Positions 14,001 to 24,752 of a DNA stretch of 64,000 bases are shown piece after piece. The notes beneath the pieces are model-generated. The model worked only from the letters and a program-made list of their open reading frames with translations. It ran no database searches and was not told the DNA's origin. Numbering within the stretch: the first letter of the stretch is position 1; each line of letters starts with the position of its first letter. The DNA is from Rhynochetos jubatus. Its lineage: Eukaryota > Chordata > Aves > Eurypygiformes > Rhynochetidae. The position numbers were made by a program, and so were the translations under genes. The stretch lies in the NCBI GenBank assembly GCA_027574665.1, contig CM050648.1, positions 64,063,363-64,127,362 on the forward strand, in the 5' to 3' direction.

Positions 14001-15797
14001 AGCCTCAACAAAACTGGAAATGGGACAACAGCAACATTCCAGCTACTTTCCCCCAAATAAAGATCTTTCAGAAGTACTTTTAATTCATGTACAGATAAAA
14101 TCCTGCCTTAACCAAATTGGATGGTACATAAGGATCAGTGACAGAGAACACTAAGGACTCTGTTTCTTCTGTGCAAATAAATACTCCCTGGGGCTGCAGC
14201 CTGCTAACAGGACAAAGATGACAAAATACACTGGGAAAAGGAGTAACTTGTTTTCATGGCTAGCTAATTAGCCAAAGGCCTCATATCACCACCCAGCAGC
14301 ATGTGACATTAGACCACCCTTAGCCATCCTCACTTTTACAATCAGCACCAATGTGTGCTCTGGATAACAATAGGATGGTAAATGCCTATTGTGCTTCTCC
14401 CCATCTCGCATAGAGACTCACTCTCACTGAATAAACAAGGGGAAAAAAGTTCAGCAGATCCTGTACACTGTACAGCAAGCATGAAAATAATGAACAAGTA
14501 ATTTATTATACTGTTATTGTGCTGATTAATTACAGACAGCACAGCCCACCAGCCCTGCGCTGCTAAAAATAGAGCAGACGTCACTGGCTCAGGTCCCTGC
14601 CTACGCTAACAAATCTAGTAACAGCTCCAGTCCCTATGAAGGAAGGAGAAAAACCCCAAACCTCTGTTACGCGTGTAGCTTGCACGTGGTGCAGAGGAGA
14701 AAAAAGGGAAATCATACCAGATCAGACTTGTTAAAATGCCCTTAAGTGCTTGTGCACTAATTCTGCGGCAAACATCAGTGTCATGCTAAAAGTAACCCTA
14801 AAGGCTTAGATGCTGCTGTAGAGCAGTACGTTAATTATAATGGCATATTAACAGTTAGATGTCCAAGAGCTACTGTTACTGTTTAAAGCATCAGATGGCT
14901 GTCAGAAAAAAACATGTTTGAATGCTGTTAAAAAAGAACATCCGTAAAAATGAGCCATTATCAAACCAACTACAGAATTAACATCAAAACGCAAAATATC
15001 TGTACTTCAGAAAAAGCTTCAAACCCTAAAATAACGAAACATCCTACCAGTTGGCCAACTGCTGCCTCTGAAATCCTGTAGGTCTCTTTCCACCACAGCA
15101 GTTCTCTGGTCTTTGGCTTCTCTCATCCGCATGTAAACTGCGCAAGGTTCCCTACTCACGGTTTGCAAAAAGCGTTTTATGACACATCTTGCAAGAACAA
15201 GGTTTCAGCACTACTTCTGAGATCCAACAACTGCACAAAAAATGCCAAACGTTTTTTGTTAAAGTGTAAATCTATTCTTTCCATTTCAGAAAGTTAACCC
15301 TGTCTTGCTGTTGTAAGTTTGATGAACTAGTGGTCTCTGGATGGAAGCAGAGAGGACAAGTCTTGCAAGACACTGGAAAAAGGAAAGATATGGTGAAGAA
15401 AAGTGGAAATACATGGGCAGCTGGAACAACAGAATCATTACTTAGCTTATAATGAAAAATTACAACAGACTAAATTCCCCCATTTGCCCCTCATGCAAGA
15501 GGGAATAACTGCACTGTGATAACAACATCTAGTTTAGGACAACTTGCTCTTTCACCAGATTGAATTTTTTTTTATGTGTAAACTTGCCATTATTTTGCAC
15601 TGAAGTCATAGCTTGTATCCCATAACTGACTGTGTTTACAAAGAGAGAAGCTTCCCAGTAAGAAGGTCACTGAACTACCGTAACCCTCAGCTTTTCAGCA
15701 AGCTCCTGACCAGACCAAATCACCTCCTGAGAAAGGCATTCTGCAGCCAGGCTGTTAAATGCCTTCCAGCTCCTCCTTTTGCATTCTGCCCCCTCCC

Positions 15798-16014
15798 TTT
15801 TTTTTTTTTTTTTAAATGACAATCAAAAAGCAAACATGGATACAAGAGTGGAATCCATACAGACATAACATACAATCGCTTGCACTCCTGCCTTGCAAGC
15901 ATATTCTGTACAAGCACTTGTTTGTTTGTAAGAGGCCGACACTGCCTAATATTTTGGGAGAACGGGCTTTATATACCATTATTAAATCCCTAACTGAACA
16001 AAAAAAAAAAAAAA
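15798..16014. repeat. Poly-T and poly-A runs facing each other
   Basis: A run of 16 T (15798..15813) and a run of 15 A (16000..16014) bracket about 185 bp of unique sequence. If transcribed, the two runs could pair. The inner sequence matches nothing I know. Confidence 0.7.
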
Positions 16015-16533
16015 CCAACACAAAAGTGCTGCCTGATACACAGCAGCCAAGATCCCTACATGTGGACCTGGTGGGACTGCAGCAACTGCAGCTACCCTTG
16101 TCCTACCACGTTAAGGGAGGCCAATGGTGAGCATGAGTGCATCAGTCCAACTATTACGGATGGGAATGTCCTGGAGACAGAATTTCTTCAACCTGCGTAG
16201 GATTATACAAATAGCCACAGGACATTCTGCGTGGGACAGAGCAGCAGGCGTCAGCATAAATGATGAATCAGGGTCAGTCAGGGTCGCCACAGAATTGTGC
16301 TGAATGCACAGTTTCTAGCTATATCCCTGAGCTCAGCATAGGAAAGGTACCTCAGGATGTACCCAGCACTGCAATTAGAAAAGGCAGAATGATGGATGGT
16401 GCTGTGTCCAGTGGCGCTTTGTCACACTCAGAATGGAGCTTACCTCATGCTTAAGTGAAAGGAGAAAAAAAAAAAAAAGCTCTACAATTCTGATCTTTGG
16501 GGGCAGGGGAAGAGTTCATTTGGCTTTTTTTAT

Positions 16534-16612
16534 AAAAACAAGCAAACAAACGAAAAAACCAAAACACAAAAAAACCACCAAACCCCAACACAAAAACAAC
16601 CCTACACCCCAC
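16534..16612 (+). repeat. A/C-rich low-complexity tract
   Basis: About 80 bp made almost only of A and C (caaacaaac, aaaaaaccaaaacac, aaccccaacac). Similar tracts recur at 42.05, 50.39 and 53.10 kb. It probably derives from expanded A-rich sequence. No coding sense. Confidence 0.85.
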
Positions 16613-18079
16613 AAGTATAACTCCGGCCACACAGTAGGGTTTACTAGACAGCGCTAAGCCATGAAGAACCATGGCCATGGCCACAGATACAATTTTAGAC
16701 CTGATCTACTAGATAGAAATGAAACTTTCCTGTTTGAGAATATCAAGACTTAGTGTATTTTGAAAAGTTAGTACACTTGGACTTCTCCTTGCTAGCAGAA
16801 AGGGGAATATGCTGTCAACCTAACACAGTTCCCCCATGGAGAATTTTTCCTTCCTTGTAATTTTATGCTAGTTCAGCCCTACGGAAAAAAAATACCAATA
16901 AAAATCTGCAACTGTCCTTCCCCAAGTTAATGCAATAAGGGATGGCACCACAGGAAGGTCCAAACCTCCCAGTCAGAATGACAGGCAGTTTGGCCCCCTG
17001 CTTTTGCCTCACAGTTGCAGAGTAGCAATGGATCCAATAAAGTTCTGAAAATTATCTCTGGAAGTAAGGTCACCAGTCCCCTCCTAATCTTTAGGATTTC
17101 CTCAAATGCATAGCACTCTACTCCATAATTTTCTTCTCTTGCTTGGACTGAGATGTCAGTCATGATCCTTTTCTGACTATATACCAGTTGCAGCAGAGAC
17201 CATGTTGACTACGTGCAAGTTCAGGAGAAGTTCGTAGCAAGCAAGACATTCTAGTTCCACATCACAGATGCATATTCAGTATATATCAGACAACAGAACT
17301 TTGTTGGGTGTCACAAGAAAATCCTTTCAAAGAACAAACAAAACTAACTCTTGTTAATTCAGAATTTCATAGTTACAAATACCATTACTGTGCCGACTGG
17401 ATTTCATCTCTCCCATGTCCTTAGCCTTCTGCTCCTTTTCTCCACTCTATCCTCTTGTAAAAAAGTTTACTGCCTTCGAGAACGAGCCCTCAAATACAGG
17501 GCATACCTGACCTTTTTGTTTTGTAAAGCAGCTGGTACAACACGGCTCCACTGTTGATAAAGACCCTTCAGCCACAGCCCAGTACCATAATTAATATTAA
17601 GGAGAAATGCAAAGAACAACCCCCAAACCCTCCAGAGTGGTAATTCCCAAATTCAACTCCCATGAAGAGGAAGAATTAAAATATTCATGTTCACTCGCAA
17701 GTGGTCCTTCACAGTAGTGGATCAATCTTTACTGTATTTACAAAGAGCGCTACTGGGTCTAGCAGACTTGATAGAGATACCACACTTGGGTTCCTTATCA
17801 CCACCACATTTTCAACCAGTAGTACTGTGCTTGCCTCCAAAACTGTACCCGGCTGATAGGGATGCCAGAAACCACACTTACTCCGAGAGCAAGCATTTCT
17901 GAAAGACATATTTCTGTATTCAAACAGCACAGCTCCCTCAGGTATCTTCTGTGTGACAATCTCCAGTAATTGCATCTCTACCATGCTGCCCACGGTACAG
18001 AAGGCTCCCTGCTCCTGATAAATCATATCATCACTCGGTCCAAAGCAATACTGAGCCTGGAGACAAGTACAAAGCAAGA

Positions 18080-18460
18080 AGTTTCTCTCTGCCTTGCTAA
18101 GGCGCCTCTGACCTGGCAGCGCAGGCAGCCACAGGGACTGGCAGTTGCTGCCACCGGGCGGCTCAGCGAAGAGGGACAGTCAGTGTTACCCGAGGGACCC
18201 GACTCTTCCGAGCGCCTGCTGCCCACCCGCCCACCCACCCACCCCGGCAGCAGAGGCAGGCAGGGGTCAAGGGGTGCTGCCCCTCTTTCTGCAGGGGGCT
18301 CAGCCAGGCAGCGATGGACTTCCCGGCTGCCTGTGCTAACCTTTCTGTAGGGGGTGACATTGTCCAGACAAAGCTGCGGGAAGCGATCTTGGCAAAAGAT
18401 AAATAAGGCAGAGGAGACGGGGATCTACACGAAGAGGGAAGGCTGCACTGCACCCGCCCG
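18080..18460. promoter_or_regulatory. GC- and CpG-rich islet inside the golli intron, candidate alternative promoter
   Basis: About 380 bp stands out from the AT-rich surroundings, with roughly 60% GC and about 20 CpG pairs by hand count. It holds a six-run C-tract (18222..18245), which is a G-quadruplex motif on the golli strand. It also holds a TATA-like gataaataagg (18398..18408, plus orientation) and open frames on both strands. The mammalian MBP gene is known to use additional internal start sites besides the golli promoter, so an internal promoter is plausible. Neither direction can be chosen from the sequence. It contains no recognisable golli or MBP coding sequence. Confidence 0.35.
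18222..18245 (-). other. G-quadruplex motif with single-base loops
   Basis: On the plus strand there are five CCC runs and one CCCC run separated by single bases. The minus strand is therefore six G-runs with 1-nt loops, the pattern that forms very stable parallel quadruplexes. It sits inside the CpG-rich islet and on the strand that matches golli RNA, so it could form in DNA or in the golli pre-mRNA. Confidence 0.85.
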
Positions 18461-20293
18461 AAGAGACTGGAGGCTATTGAAAATTCTTCAGAAGAGGGAT
18501 TCTAGTCAAAGCTGAAGCTATAAATTAACCAACTCCTAGTGCGTATTTGATGCTTGTTATAATTAGCATCACTGGGGAGAAAGAAAGAAGAAATAAATGA
18601 GGGATAGCTTGAAATAGATCAAGCCAGAGGGAGAATAATTGAGCAGGGTCTGTAATCAAACCATTTTAGTCACAGGAAAACAAGTAACTCACCTAGGGAA
18701 AACTGCTTCTAGCATCATTTATCCCCTTTGAGATGGATCTGAACATCTTAAGAAATTGCTCAGAAGTGCAGGGAAAAGGAGCTACCTACAGTAGCATTGT
18801 TCTCAGAGACATAAAACCTTTATCTGCCAAAATTTCCTCCCTGACTCTCAGGGTTTCTCACACTAAAGTGGTTTCATTTGCACCTTCAGTCCACTTCGAT
18901 TTCCTCACTTGGCCAGGGTGAAAAAGAAGATTACAGACTCCATTTGCACTATATTTCTTCTTCTTTTTTTTTTTTTCCATTTTGATCTAATTTTACAAAA
19001 CCCAAACAAACCAGACTTTCATTTGTAAAGTGGTAAAAGGGTTGACATAAGACACTACAGCCTGTTTGTAGAGTTGGAAAGAAATTTTCCTCATGGTGCC
19101 ATGTTATCCAAGGTTGATCATTGGCTTACCTTAGATAAGCAGCTCAGAGCACAGATTTGGAACATGGAAATATTTAGCAATTTGTTAGTAAATCATTAGC
19201 TTTAAAGAACATGTAGTACATTGCACGCTGACCTTCTTAAATCAGTAAAAAAATTTGTAGCGAGGGTATGGATTACTGGATGGTGTGTTTGAGCCTACTT
19301 GGTGGTTTTTAATTCCCATTTTTTAAGTTCATGGTGTCCATATGGACCACAGACTTGACTAACTACTGGCTTATTTCACTGGTATTTGTGGCTACTCATC
19401 AGAATAGACAAAATGTTTAAAAGCCTGAGATTTTCCTGGTAGAAAGAGGCAGGCTGAGGTCACCTTCCTTTGCTGCCTCCATCCTTCCCACTGAAGGAAA
19501 AACAGAGAGATCCAAACTGAGAAGGGACACAGCTTGAGATGCACATTACACAGTGCTGTAGGGCTTTATAACCAGAAGCACTGGGTTTACTGCAACTGGT
19601 GGAGCAGACGCAGAGCAAGTGAGGTAATAGCCTCACCACTGAATTAATAAAGTTGGAATCTAGTTCTTAAGAGCACTTAAGTCCACCTGTGGATTCTTCA
19701 GATGCTGGCATTATATGATCAGCATTGGAAACATTCATACCAGGAGTTCAGGCTCATGTGCCAATCACACTACGTTATCTCATAGAGAAAAGCCGATTTT
19801 AAACAGAAGCAATTAAAATGGTCACAAGCATTATTTCCATATACAGTAAGAGAGATTCAATTATTCATGCTCCACCCCTTTTGTACCTTGAAGGAAAAAA
19901 ATTCCTTACCATATTCAAAAATAGTTGACTCACTGGAAAGTTTTCAAGCCAGTCAGCCTTAATAAAATCCACATGATTTATGCAGATTTTGAGTTTCCAC
20001 TACAAAACATAATGGAGCTAAATACTACATCAACTGATAAACTTTCAGCCTTACCCTCACCTCTCCTGCCTTAATGTCAGACTACTGCCTTACTGGAGTT
20101 GTACTTGCATAAAATCAACATAAAGTTGGAACAAGAATGTTTCCCTGGCTTTTTTCTGAATCTTAAGCAGAAGGAAAGGCCAAATACAGCTTTCAGATCA
20201 AATAAATAGAACTGCCAGTAGGCCAGGGGTGGGGAGGGCGGCAGCAGGGAATTCACAGAAAACTTTCAAGAGCAGCTCATATAAAATCTAGGC

Positions 20294-20800
20294 CTCCAAG
20301 TATCCTCAAAGGTCATCTAGTCTATCCTTCTACCACAAGATGAAGTACATTACATCACTTTACACAGTTACTTGTCTAGCCTGTTTTTAAAGGCCTGCAA
20401 TGATAAATCTCCATGTTTTCCAGACAATGCATCCCAATGTTTTAGTATTCATTTTAGGATTCCCCTCGCCAGTATTTAATCAAATCTTTCTTTCTGCAAT
20501 TTAAAGAATTCACTGCTTGTTCTATCCATCATGGGCAGATTATGTTTATTTTTCCCCTTACTGTACACATCCTTAATTCTGTTGAAGCCTGGCATTCAAT
20601 CTTTCTTCTCTGTAGTAACCAACTGCAGATCTTTCTTCAGAGATGATTTATTTTAAACCTTTGATCCCTCTGTGTTTTCTTCTTGGTCCTTTCTCCCACC
20701 TTTCCAGGTCTCGGTGGAAATGTACGGCCCACACCCAGATGCCCTACACCAACATTAAGTAGATCACAAGGACCTTGTGGGAATTCTCTTTTCTGAACTA
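20294..20800 (-). mobile_element. Old CR1 LINE copy adjoining golli exon B
   Basis: Read in plus orientation, this has the order of an inverted CR1 3' half: 'aaggtcatctagtctatcc', then 'ttacttgtctagcctg', then 'tccatgttttccagacaatg', and finally 'tttccaggtctcggtggaaa'. The element therefore lies on the minus strand, sense to golli. It is strongly diverged and of an older subfamily than the copies with the 'gagggtgtccctgccc' core. The right boundary is uncertain, but recognisable CR1-like sequence reaches to about 40 bp from the exon B donor at 20842. The first 76 bp (20309..20384) are repeated at 22283..22358. Confidence 0.7.
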
Positions 20801-20841
20801 ATGGATCAAATAACATTTTCCATTTGTCTGGTGTAACTCAC

Positions 20842-20932
20842 CAAATACTTCATTATCCTCTGAAGACTGCTGGGTTAGTCTGGCTGCTTTTGGACTCTCT
20901 TTGGTTGCTTCCTCCACCTTGGTTTCAGCATT
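20842..20932 (-). CDS. MBP: MBP (golli isoform), second coding exon, 30 codons plus 1 nt
   Basis: This is the second golli-specific coding exon, 91 nt, entered in phase 0 and left in phase 1. On the minus strand the acceptor is cgtttgttttacag and the donor is gtgagt (20841 downward). The translation runs NAETKVEEATKESPKAAR, then LTQQSSEDNEVF plus the first base of a Gly codon. Human golli has TNSETNRGESEKKRNLGE then LSRTTSEDNEVFG at this place, so the exon end SEDNEVFG is identical while the first half has drifted but stays polar and charged. No membrane segment or catalytic motif is present; this part of golli is thought to be disordered. The following conserved golli segment (human EADANQ... 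through the RPHLIRLFSRDAPG core) was not found further down the minus strand and is expected below position 1. An old CR1 in the same orientation comes within about 40 bp of the donor. Confidence 0.9.
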
Positions 20933-22280
20933 CTGTAAAACAAACGTTACTCCAGATTACATCTTCTTTTATGGTTATCAAGCATAAACATTCTTCAAAC
21001 TTCTTAATTACGCACACATTACATTCGTAATGAAAACGGAAGCATTAAGACAGAGGGTTTGTTATCTTCACTGTTTCTCATAAACATACATGTGGCAAAA
21101 TATTGAGGGAAAATACTCTCAGAAAACACATTTTTTTTTTGTTACTGTTTGTTTTACTCTGACTAGAGGACAAAAAATAGACTAGAGGAGACATCTAAAT
21201 AAGAGAAATATCTTAAAAACCATGGCAGACTTGTAAATTTCCACTTTTCCTCCTCTGATATCATTTTCTTTCTACTGACATCTTCCATTGTTGAGTGAAC
21301 CAAAAGATCAGAAGATAGTGCACAAATATTTCTCCTTTCAGAGCAAAGGTAAGTGAGCTAGGGAGAGCTACTGTTGCTTAGGAGCAGCCATCTTCAAGTC
21401 TTTAGCCAAGTTATGTACTTACTGTATGAAGCACAATCTATTTCTGAAACAAATCTGCCAGTTGGCTACCTGGTGTTAGGCTGGGCCCAGAGACAAGTAA
21501 ACAGCTTCAGCACGTAAATTGCCAGAAGTCAAAGCATTTCATTCCCTAGCTAGAGAAGACTGAAGAAAACATAACCTGTGAAACACTGATTTTTAAATAT
21601 TTATATTGCCACTAAAGAATAAGTAACTCATGCTTTCAAAATGTTTTATTTTGGTACTCAAGAGAAATGTATACGCATGTCTTCAGCAATGCAGGCAATA
21701 AACTGCACATGCAGTCAACTGCCGAACAATGGATGTGACATGACTGATGCGATATTAAATATTACTGGAAAGAGATGACTGAGAGTTGAGGAAAAAGGGA
21801 AATGCAGTACGCCAAATCATTTTAAAGGAGAGAGACTGCTCCATTCAAGAACATGCTCATTCAGAAGACTTTCTGGGGTGTTTTGGAAAAATTATCTTTG
21901 TACAATTTATGAATTCTGACTTACATTTTGAAAATGCTGCTCTACAAACTCTCCAGGAGAGTTCCTGGTTCTGCCCTCAGAAACCTAGCACACTTCCAAA
22001 CTCTAAGTGGTGTCTTATTTCCCCTTATTAGTAACTACACAGAAGATACAAGAAGACAGGTAAACTAAGTCTGTCAGCCTCCCTATAGAACACCCGAGCA
22101 TAAACTTAACTTAGGGCACGTAAACTGAAGAGAGTTTGAAGAAAGAGAGGAAGCTTTGTCAGGAAAAAAATGAAAGAAAGACCTAGGAAATCTACTGGTA
22201 TTACACAGCAGCAAAGAATTAGAGAAAGCAGAGTGAACAGGAGAAAAAGGGAAAACTGCTTCAGAGGACGAAATACCTGC

Positions 22281-22364
22281 AGAAGGTCATCTAGTCTATC
22301 CTTCTGCCACAGGATGAAGTACATTACATCGCTTTAGACAGTTACTTGTCCAGCCTGTACTCCC
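22281..22364 (-). mobile_element. CR1 LINE fragment matching the copy at 20.3 kb
   Basis: Positions 22283..22358 match 20309..20384 with 5 mismatches in 76 aligned bases and no gaps, in the same orientation. Outside that block the two copies diverge. This is a 3' end of the same CR1 subfamily, minus strand. With the other copy it brackets golli exon B as direct repeats about 2 kb apart. Confidence 0.75.
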
Positions 22365-23971
22365 TCAAGGCACAAACCTGAGCATGCCATACAGAAAAAC
22401 CATCAGTTATGTATCTCTCAAGGCTGAGGAGACAGTTCTAGCAGATGCTCACCTCAGTTTTGGTTAACTAGTGTCCCTCGGGAAGTTGGAGAGACCCTGT
22501 CAGAAACCAGCAGTGGTTTTCTATACTGGGAGATGACTTGCTTTGGGTAAACAACTTTGTGATCAGCATAAATACTTGATCCCTGTCCCCACAGATGTCA
22601 TTTGTAAGTTGGGGAGCCACCCAGTTTGCAATGTGTTGGGTACTGTCCACACACACACAACGGGCACACGCTGAGGTCCACAGCATCTGTACTGGTTTAC
22701 AGAACCACTTGCATACATAGGGCACTGATCTAGTAAGCTGCACACTGAAGTTGGGTTCTCCATCCTATTTTAGTTGTTCTATAGTACATCTACGTCTCAA
22801 CTACATCTGCTTTGTAGAAAGAGATGGAAAACAGCCTTCAACTCAGGGGGGGGGAAAAAAAAGCAGATGAGGACATCTGCTACAGCAGAGTGAGCCAATC
22901 CCAAAACAAAAAGCTACTAAAAATTGTGTCATCATGGATGAGAGAAAATTCATACAATTAGATGATCAAACCAAGTTCTAGGCTTTCCCAGATGAATGGG
23001 ACAGCTGAAATCCTCATCAGACCTATTGCTCTAGATTTTGTAAAGACAGTGCTCTTTGGCTCCATTTTCAAATGTATTCCATCGTATTTAGTGTATAGTA
23101 AAACTGGTGGTGCAGGAGAAGAGGGACTGCTGTTCCCCCTGCTCTTGTGTCTCACGGGAAACAGCTGAAAGGGTCTGAAACCTGCTGCAAGGCATCAACA
23201 ACAGTAGCAACAAAACACTATGCAACAGATACTCCACAGTGTCTATGAAACAAGTTGCCACTCCAAGTTCTTACCAAGGAGATGTTGGCATCCCTCACTT
23301 CAAAAAAAAAAAAAGATTTTGGCAGTTTCAGGGAAATTAGAAAGACTGATACCCGAGATATTCTGGTTTGAGTTATATCACTGGGAAGAACTAACGGCAG
23401 CTGTGCTGTCTGCTCCCTGGATAAGCCACGATGTTGGTGTTGACAGATGTCAGCTCCAAGATGTTGACAGGAAAGTTGTGTGATCTATCAGTCTAAAACA
23501 TGATAGTGCATGGTGGGATGTAAATCGACTTGGCATGGCTTCTTACACACAAAATGTAAACTTCAGAAAGATTTCTTTTACTTATTACAAAAAATGTATA
23601 TGACATATTACTGGCATGTCTAATATTCACATTACTGTATGTATTACAATACAAGAAAAATCACTGCAAATGAACAGTTGATGATCCAGAGGCTTTAAAA
23701 CAAGTTATATTATAAAACAGCATTTTAAAAGACAAGAATTAGCCTGTTGTTTAATTCTTTCTTCCAGAGTCCTAAAAATTCTCAAGTGTCTCCATCAATG
23801 AGCAGAAGAAGTAAAAACACATTCCCTTACACTACCTGTGCCAAGAGGGATTCTTTGCCTACAGCTATAAAGTGCTTGGGGTTGGTTATAAAATAAAGAC
23901 CCTTTGTTCATTCCACAGTAAATGTAATTCTATCTAGCTCTTACTTTCAGGTTAAGCACTCAGTGCAATTT

Positions 23972-24133
23972 CAGAGAAGTTGTGGCTGCCCCATCCCTGG
24001 CAGTGTTCAAGGTCAGGCTGGATGAGGCTTTGAGCAACCTGGTCTAGTGGAGGGTGTCCCTGCCCATGGCAGGGGGGTTGGAACTCTATAGATGGTCTTT
24101 TAAGGTCCCTTCCAACCCAAACTATTCTATGAA
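23972..24133 (+). mobile_element. CR1 LINE 3' end, first of a tandem pair
   Basis: About 160 bp of CR1 runs from 'agagaagttgtggctgcccc' to the tail 'ttctatgaaag'. Compared with the neighbouring copy there is a small insertion in 'ggaactctatagatggtc'. It is followed about 80 bp later by a longer CR1 in the same orientation. The intervening sequence does not look like CR1, so this is more likely two separate insertions than one broken element. Confidence 0.9.
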
Positions 24134-24214
24134 AGAAAACTTAAGTATTAACTACATTTTTTAAAGACTGAACAGTATAACTCAAAAAATAGCCAGAACA
24201 CCTATTGGAACACA

Positions 24215-24752
24215 GCTCTCTCGTGAGACCCCACCTGGAGTACTGTGTCCAGCTGTGGAGCCCTCAGCATAAGAAGGATATCGACCAGTTGGAACGAGTC
24301 CAGAGGAGGCCACACAGATGCTCAGAGGGCTGGAGCACCTCTGCTATGGGGACAGGCTGAGAGAGTTGGGCTTGTTCAGCCTGGAGAAGAGAAGGCTTCG
24401 GGGAGACCTTAGAGCACCTTCCAGTGCCTGAAGGGGCTACAAGAAAGCTGGGGGGAGGGGACTTTTTACAAGGGCCTGTAGTGACAGGACAAGGGGTAAT
24501 GGGTTTAAATTGAAAGCAGGGAGATTTAGGTTAGATATCAGGAAGAAATTCTTCATGGAGAGGGTGGTGAGGCACTGGAACAGGTTGCCCAGAGAAGCTG
24601 TGGGTGCCCCATCCCTGGCCGTGTTCAAGGCCAGGCTGGATGAGGCTTTGAGCAACCTGGTCTAGTGGAGGGTGTCCCTGCCCATGGCAGGGGGGTTGGA
24701 ACTAGATGGGCTTTAAGGTCCCTTCCAGCCCAAACCATTCCGTGATTCTATG
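24215..24752 (+). mobile_element. CR1 LINE copy, about 540 bp including the ORF2 end and 3'UTR
   Basis: This is the longest clean CR1 3' part in the window. It begins in the end of ORF2 ('gagaccccacctggagtac', 'gtccagctgtggagccc'), continues through 'ctggagaagagaaggc', 'aggaagaaattcttcatgg' and 'gcactggaacaggttgccc', and ends with the 3' core and 'gtgattctatgag'. It is plus strand, antisense to golli. Ends are 'ctctctcgtgagacc' on the left and the octamer-like tail on the right. The encoded endonuclease/reverse transcriptase is absent apart from the C-terminal remnant, so the copy is dead. Confidence 0.93.

Larger units (their letters stand above)
1..20841 (-). other. MBP: Golli-MBP intron downstream of the second coding exon (partial)
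   Basis: From the GTGAGT donor of exon B to the left edge, at least 20.8 kb of intron. I looked on the minus strand for the next golli segment (RPHLIRLFSRDAPG core, DELQTIQED) and for the first classic MBP exon (MASQKRPSQRHGSKY) and saw none. Listed contents are two CR1 3' ends, an old CR1 beside exon B, homopolymer tracts, a CpG-rich islet at 18.1-18.46 kb and an exon-like frame at 1.56-1.69 kb. Elsewhere (1..1557, 1694..3838, 3971..10940, 11043..16533) I see only unique AT-rich sequence with scattered small open frames on both strands and nothing I can name. Confidence 0.65.
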
